Assembly: GCA_031283505.1 (NCBI GenBank)
Contig: JAITBO010000144.1
Span: 1-9,978, forward strand
Reading direction: 5' to 3'
DNA length: 9,978 nucleotides
Origin: Treponema sp.
GTDB taxonomy: Bacteria; Spirochaetota; Spirochaetia; Treponematales; Breznakiellaceae
The position numbers and the translations under genes are program-made. A model generated the notes under the pieces. That model was not told the origin of the DNA, made no database searches, and saw nothing but the letters and a program-made list of their open reading frames with translations. Positions 6,477 to 9,978 of this stretch are shown here, piece by piece; within the stretch, counting starts at the first letter, position 1, and each line of letters starts with the position of its first letter.

Positions 6477-7487
6477 ATGCAGTTCAGGAACATGATTTCC
6501 TGTGTGGATGCGCACACAGCGGGTGAACCGATTCGGGTTGTCACATCAGGGTTTCCAAGGATTTACGGCAAGACCATGATGGAAAAACGGGCTTACGTGC
6601 TTGAACACCTGGATCACTACCGGAAATTCCTGATGAGGGAGCCGCGAGGCCACGCCGCGATGTACGGGGCGATTATCGGGCCACCGGTAACCGAAGATGG
6701 AGATCTTGGCGTTCTCTTCATCGAAAATGGGGGTATGGGGACTATGTGCGGGCACGGAACCATTGGCGTGTCGAAAGTAGTCTTTGATACCGGCATACTG
6801 CCGGCCAAAGAAGGGGTAAATTCCCTCAAACTCGATGTTCCCGCGGGCCGGGTGGTTTCGTTTGTTGAAATTCACGACGGTGTTGTTGACAAAATTTATT
6901 TCAACAACGTTCCGGCATTTCTCTACAAATCCGACCTCAAGGTTCCCGTAAAGGGTGTAGGAGATGTTTTAGCCGACGTATGTTTCGGCGGGGCATTCTA
7001 CATTTTCGTTGAGGCCGCCCAGCTTGGTCTTGAGGTAAAGCCCGAAAATGTGGAGAAGCTTAAAGATTTTGGTATGGAGATTCGCAAGACGGTAAGCGAG
7101 ATGTACGAGATTGTCCATCCGGAAAATCCGGATATTCACTGGATTTACGGGACCGTACTGATGACACTGCCGCAAACCAAGGACAATAGGCTTGTGGTGC
7201 GGAATGTCTGCATTTTCGGCGATGCCGAAGTTGACCGGAGTCCCTGCGGTACAGGTACCTGCGCACGCATGGCCCAGCTTTACGCCAAAGGCGTGATGAA
7301 ACCGGGCATGATACTGGAAAACCACAGCATTATCGACACCGTTTTTGAAGGTTCAATAATAGGAGAAAGTACCATTGCAGGCCATCCCGCTATCCTGCCT
7401 CAAGTGTCAGGTATGGCTTGGATATCGGGCTTTAACAATTTGCTGCTTGAAAAAACCGATCCCATGATGGATGGTTTTGTTATCTAA
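6477..7487 (+). CDS. prdF: PrdF, proline racemase
   Basis: A 336-residue cytosolic enzyme of the proline racemase family that interconverts L- and D-proline without cofactor, supplying the D-isomer to the reductase. Family motifs are DAHTAGEP at 11-18, MREPRGH near 53-59, MCGHG with Cys91, and DRSPCGTGTC with Cys257. Both acid/base cysteines are present; Cys91 has the number I recall for the C. sticklandii enzyme and Cys257 is one off its Cys256. The two-Cys pattern excludes trans-3-hydroxyproline dehydratase, where the second Cys is replaced. A 4-hydroxyproline 2-epimerase also has two Cys, but the prd context favours the racemase. The ATG follows AAAGGGGA at 6464-6471. The gap to the next gene is 27 nt, so the racemase and the second permease probably share a transcript. 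Confidence 0.92.
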   Translation: MQFRNMISCVDAHTAGEPIRVVTSGFPRIYGKTMMEKRAYVLEHLDHYRKFLMREPRGHAAMYGAIIGPPVTEDGDLGVLFIENGGMGTMCGHGTIGVSKVVFDTGILPAKEGVNSLKLDVPAGRVVSFVEIHDGVVDKIYFNNVPAFLYKSDLKVPVKGVGDVLADVCFGGAFYIFVEAAQLGLEVKPENVEKLKDFGMEIRKTVSEMYEIVHPENPDIHWIYGTVLMTLPQTKDNRLVVRNVCIFGDAEVDRSPCGTGTCARMAQLYAKGVMKPGMILENHSIIDTVFEGSIIGESTIAGHPAILPQVSGMAWISGFNNLLLEKTDPMMDGFVI

Positions 7488-7514
7488 TTCTTGCATGGAT
7501 TAGGAAGATAAATT

Positions 7515-8375
7515 GTGATCACAATTGTGTTAGGTGTACTGATACTTTTTGGGATCATATTTCTGGCCTTTTTTGTCAGAGACATGATTCTCCATAAAGA
7601 GGAAATAAAAAACCTTTCGTGGATAAAATGCGGCATCCTTGGTTTCATAACCAATGCTTTGAATGTATTGGGTATCGGAAGTTTTGCCACTATTACTGCC
7701 GGTTTACGCCTGATGAAGCAAACGGATGACCGCCTTATCCCCGGTACGCTGAATGTAAGCTGTACTATTCCGGTAATATTACAGGCCATTGTTTTTATCA
7801 AAGCTATCGAAGTAGACCCGGTTACCCTGATCTGTATGTTCGCAAGCGCAATCGCGGGTTCCTATCTGGGCGCGAGGATTGTAGTTAAACTATCTGAACA
7901 GTTAATTCGCTTAGTCATGGGTATCGCGCTGTTTATAGCGGCCTTTCTTCTCCTGGCCGGGAAGTTTGGCTGGCTGCCCGCCGGGGGAGATACTTTCGGT
8001 ATTAGTGGCGGAAAACTGATCGTTGCGGCGACAGGTAATTTTTTTCTGGGAGCTCTCATGACCGCCGGTATAGGCCTTTACGGACCCTGCATGGCCTTGG
8101 TATATCTTCTTGGTATGTCCCCGGCCGCCGCCTTTCCCATTATGATGGGTTCCTGCGCGTTCCTGCTTCCGGTGGCCAGCTTCAAATTTATGCGCGAGGG
8201 GGCTTACGATCGAAGATCGTCATTGGTATTGCAAATATCCGGTACGGCGGGTATTCTAACCGCGACCTTTGTTCTCTTGTCCCTTCCCATAGAAATATTC
8301 CGGTGGATCGTTATTATCGTGTTGATCTACACTTCTTTTAACCTGCTGGTAACTTTTTACCGGAAAAGACGTTAA
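7515..8375 (+). CDS. TauE/SafE-family membrane permease (second paralogue)
   Basis: A 286-residue permease clearly paralogous to the one before prdF. Over the conserved segment GALMTAGIGLY...EGAY (residues 179-231) I count 46 of 53 identical positions, while the N-terminal halves differ more. It has the same layout of eight or nine hydrophobic segments, the LGIGSFA and IPGTLN motifs, and a PCMALVYLLGMSP loop. Divergence outside the core suggests two distinct substrates or a heteromeric pair rather than a recent duplication. The GTG start at 7515 is supported by AGGAAG at 7502-7507, and the aligned start of the first copy (MLTLIVL versus MITIVLG) agrees. The gene lies 27 nt after prdF and is closed by a strong hairpin 20 nt after its stop. 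Its transport substrate is unknown; a proline-pathway compound is inferred only from context. Confidence 0.84.
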   Translation: MITIVLGVLILFGIIFLAFFVRDMILHKEEIKNLSWIKCGILGFITNALNVLGIGSFATITAGLRLMKQTDDRLIPGTLNVSCTIPVILQAIVFIKAIEVDPVTLICMFASAIAGSYLGARIVVKLSEQLIRLVMGIALFIAAFLLLAGKFGWLPAGGDTFGISGGKLIVAATGNFFLGALMTAGIGLYGPCMALVYLLGMSPAAAFPIMMGSCAFLLPVASFKFMREGAYDRRSSLVLQISGTAGILTATFVLLSLPIEIFRWIVIIVLIYTSFNLLVTFYRKRR

Positions 8376-8395
8376 CATACTAAGGACCCGCGCAC

Positions 8396-8425
8396 AAATA
8401 ACATGACCTTTTAGTCATGTTATTT
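8396..8425 (+). terminator. terminator hairpin ending the prdF-permease transcript
   Basis: A perfect 12-bp stem: AAATAACATGAC at 8396-8407 pairs with GTCATGTTATTT at 8414-8425, around a CTTTTA loop. The 3' arm ends TTATTT and is followed by CCTTATTC, so the T tract is short, but the stem is long and correctly placed just after the last gene of the locus. The AT-rich ends allow it to work in either direction. Confidence 0.6.
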
Positions 8426-8486
8426 CCTTATTCGGGAGTCTGGTTTAATACCTCACCTTACGCACAAGGGGCAATTTGAAGAAAAC

Positions 8487-8561
8487 TAACCACGGACCAA
8501 CACGGACAAAGTCAGGAATTTCGTCCAAAAAGTCCGTGCTGTCCGTGTCCGTTCGTGGTTA
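8487..8561. repeat. imperfect inverted repeat with CCACGGAC / GTCCGTG core
   Basis: A 22-nt arm at 8487-8508 (starting TAACCACGGACCAACACGG) matches the reverse complement of 8540-8561 with three mismatches, with 31 nt between the arms. The motif GTCCGTG repeats again at 8532-8538, inside the loop. I recall similar CCACGGAC-type palindromes scattered between genes in unrelated bacterial genomes; that is memory, not a search. No open reading frame covers it. It lies just outside the transposase remnant. Confidence 0.6.
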
Positions 8562-8588
8562 TGGGGTATTTACTTGATGCAGGATGCG

Positions 8589-8720
8589 TCAACGCGAAAC
8601 TATCGTGTCGTAGGTAACCGGTTCCAGATGAACGGCGTTTTCCAACAAACGGTAAAACAACAATCCCCTGTGGTTTAATTTGCGCTTGTTAAACCTAAAA
8701 GTAAATTCATCAAAAAAATA
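8589..8720 (-). pseudogene. C-terminal remnant of an IS1595-like transposase
   Basis: Read on the minus strand, the segment gives 43 residues before a TGA (complement of 8589-8591), including FDEFTFRFNKRK, RGLLFYRLLENAV and EPVTYDTIV. A pattern of DEF-x-FRFN-R followed by RG-LFYRLL-AV and a PVTY end is what I know from IS1595-family transposases, so the family call rests on motif memory. The frame continues past 8720 only into aldehyde dehydrogenase sequence read backwards, so the upstream part of the transposase, with its catalytic residues, is missing. The insertion-sequence end should lie just below 8589, around GGGGTATTTACTTGATGCAG at 8563-8582, but no partner end was found. It cannot be active. 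Confidence 0.6.
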
Positions 8721-9583
8721 GGGAGGAAAACAAGGAAAAGCTCGCCAGGACCCTTTCGGATGAGACGGGCAAGCCTATCACCGAGGCCCGGGGGGAAATC
8801 GCCAATATCCCCATCGCCTTTAAGGGTTTTGTGGAACGGGCGAAGCACCTCTACGGCGAGGTCATCTCCCAGGGCCAGGAAAAGAACCAGGAACACCACG
8901 TACTGCTCACCCTGCGGGAACCCATCGGCGTGGTGGCCTGTGTCATCCCCTTCAATTTTCCCTGCGACCTTTTTGATCAAAAAGTAGCGCCCACCCTCTT
9001 GGCGGACAACGCGGCTATCGTCAAGCCCTTGACCGATAACCCCCTGACCCACTGTATGCTGACGGACCTCCTGGTCAAAGCCGGCGTTACCGACGGGGCC
9101 GTTGAAATCGTTCCCGGCCGGGGCTCCCAGGTCGGCAGCTGGCTCTGCAAGAACCCGGACGTTCACGCCATCACCCTGACCGGCTCCACGGAAGTGGGAA
9201 TCGAAACCTACAAAAACGCCGCGAACCATCTGGCCCATATCGCCCTGGAATTGGGGAGTAACGACGCCTTTATCGTGTGGAAGGACGCGGATCTGGCGGC
9301 GGAAGAGGTGATCTGGGGCAGGATGTACAACACCGGACAGGGGTATGCTGCACCTCCAAACGGTTCCTCATCCACAACAGTCTGAAGGACGCCTTCGCGG
9401 CCAAAGTGGTGGAGCGGATCAAGAAGATCAAGACCGGGGACCCGGCGGACGACGCCACCCAGATCGGCTGCCTTATCAGCGAGAAGGCGGCCATCGAGGT
9501 GGAACGCCAGGTAAACCTTGCCGTATCCCAGGAGGGCAAGATCATCCTGGGGGGCAGGCGGAACGGCGCTTTCTATGAACCCT
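8721..9583 (+). pseudogene. aldehyde dehydrogenase fragment, both ends lost and frameshifted
   Basis: Reading from 8723 gives EENKEKLARTLSDETGKPIT, then LREPIGVVACVIPFNFP, the NAD-site helix region ITLTGSTEVG, and LELGSNDAFIV with the catalytic-type Glu: a typical NAD(P)-dependent aldehyde dehydrogenase core. The usual first 70 or so residues are absent, and the frame is closed by TAA at 8702-8704. After MYNTGQ (about 9342) the frame breaks; two extra bases, or one missing base, in CAGGGGTATGC are needed to reach VCCTSKRFLIHN, so the break falls on the catalytic Cys motif. The second part runs to NGAFYEP at 9582 and then ends FA-stop, so about 100 C-terminal residues are missing. Third codon positions look richer in G and C than in the prd genes. 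The substrate class cannot be told. It is not functional as a dehydrogenase. Confidence 0.85.
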
Positions 9584-9584
9584 T

Positions 9585-9598
9585 TGCATAAATATGCA
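9585..9598. repeat. TGCATA-AA-TATGCA palindrome at the dehydrogenase break
   Basis: TGCATAAATATGCA is a perfect 6-bp inverted repeat around AA, placed 2 nt after homology to aldehyde dehydrogenase ends. Its form resembles an ArgR-type operator half-site pair, but no gene start follows, so it may simply be part of a mobile or repeated element whose edge lies here. Confidence 0.3.
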
Positions 9599-9867
9599 GA
9601 AAATCCACAAAATTTCATAGGGGATCCGCAAGCCGCGGGCCGAAACGCCTCATTCCAAAAAGTAGCCGAAAGGGGGTGTCGACACAAGCGGGCCGCCAGG
9701 TTATAGGGGTTCGACTGGGTGTTTCGGGAAGTCGGGACCGCTTGCCGTCGGCCTATTTCTTTTCCACAAATGCCGGGTTTAAAACTACCGCCCTTAGGGG
9801 CTTAACTTTTAGCCGTAATGCCTCAAAATAAAATCTTACCGAAAGGACGGATACCTCAAAATAAACA
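9599..9867. other. non-coding stretch with several short inverted repeats
   Basis: I see no supportable gene here. Short structures are present: GTGTCGACAC (perfect palindrome, 9676-9685), CAAGCGG at 9685-9691 with CCGCTTG at 9738-9744, and the direct repeat CCTCAAAATAAA at 9821-9832 and 9854-9865. The stretch looks like relic or repeated intergenic DNA. It was checked for tRNA and tmRNA landmarks without success. Confidence 0.4.
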
Positions 9868-9896
9868 ACCGCAGAGCAAGCTCTGCGGTATTTTTT
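9868..9896. terminator. bidirectional rho-independent terminator
   Basis: A perfect 9-bp stem, ACCGCAGAG (9868-9876) with CTCTGCGGT (9881-9889) around CAAG, is followed by ATTTTTT on the + strand. On the minus strand the stem is followed by TTGTTTATTTTG. It lies 11 nt after the stop codon of the minus-strand partial frame and most likely serves that gene; on the + strand there is no intact gene to end. Confidence 0.8.
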
Positions 9897-9906
9897 ACTC
9901 CGTAAT

Positions 9907-9978
9907 CTAGTCGAATAATTCTAGCTGTTTATTTTCATATATCTTTTCATATTCTTCCGGCTTCCTGCCTTGATTCCT
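9907..9978 (-). CDS. 3' end of an unidentified minus-strand gene (partial)
   Basis: The minus strand is open from the window edge to a TAG at 9907-9909, giving 23 residues that include KPEEYEKIYENKQLELFD. The tip is highly charged with a hydrophobic end. It is too short to name a family. Support comes from the reading frame together with the terminator placed just after it. The rest of the gene lies beyond the window. Confidence 0.4.
   Translation of the reverse strand, partial: RNQGRKPEEYEKIYENKQLELFD

Noticed and set aside
6477..7487. Hydroxyproline epimerase or 3-hydroxyproline dehydratase instead of proline racemase
   Set aside because: Both catalytic Cys are present, which excludes the dehydratase, and the surrounding prd genes point to proline. 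The epimerase cannot be fully excluded without alignment.
8675..9238. 187-codon open frame on the minus strand over the dehydrogenase region
   Set aside because: It is the antisense shadow of a G+C-rich coding segment. The + strand reads a clear dehydrogenase, and the transposase remnant uses a different minus frame.
9518..9706. 62-codon + strand frame crossing the dehydrogenase break
   Set aside because: It starts inside the dehydrogenase relic in another frame and shows no family pattern or ribosome binding site.
9702..9760. Possible tmRNA or tRNA start around GGGGTTCGACTGGG
   Set aside because: The TTCGAC motif recalls the tmRNA 5' end, but no matching 3' acceptor arm or tag-peptide frame could be found.

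Overview
The window carries a nearly complete D-proline reductase (Prd) locus, all on the + strand, followed by a decayed segment. It suggests a strictly anaerobic amino-acid fermenter using Stickland chemistry: proline is racemised to D-proline, then reduced to 5-aminovalerate as an electron sink. Base composition is roughly half G+C. The lineage cannot be fixed from this sequence; a host-associated spirochaete (Treponema-like) or a clostridium are both possible, and I hold the spirochaete guess only loosely.

Positions 55-5354 read prdC (RnfC-like electron carrier), prdA (reductase proprotein), a 63-residue beta-rich protein, prdB (reductase subunit) and a 415-residue PrdE-PrdD fusion. All have close spacing, and nearly all have strong ribosome binding sites. 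Next come a TauE/SafE-type permease, a likely terminator, a structured spacer with a candidate promoter, prdF (proline racemase), and a second TauE/SafE permease paralogous to the first, ended by a strong hairpin. Inferred flow: PrdF makes D-proline; PrdA (pyruvoyl subunit) and PrdB (redox-active thiol subunit) reduce it; PrdC supplies electrons; the two permeases probably move a substrate or product of the pathway.

Three points stand out. First, the PrdE-PrdD protein has the PrdA modules in swapped order: it begins just after the position of the PrdA cleavage cysteine and stops at the residue just before it, a natural circular permutation of PrdA without the pyruvoyl-forming Cys. Second, PrdB has Cys where characterised clostridial PrdB has selenocysteine, and there is no in-frame TGA. 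Third, two permease paralogues bracket the racemase.

From 8376 the DNA changes character. It holds a perfect terminator hairpin, an imperfect inverted repeat with a CCACGGAC/GTCCGTG core, the last 43 codons of a minus-strand IS1595-like transposase, and an internal aldehyde dehydrogenase fragment that lacks both ends and is frameshifted at its catalytic cysteine. After that come about 280 bases with no gene, a bidirectional terminator, and the 3' tip of a minus-strand reading frame. No CRISPR array, rRNA or tRNA was seen, and no prdR-type regulator lies inside the window.
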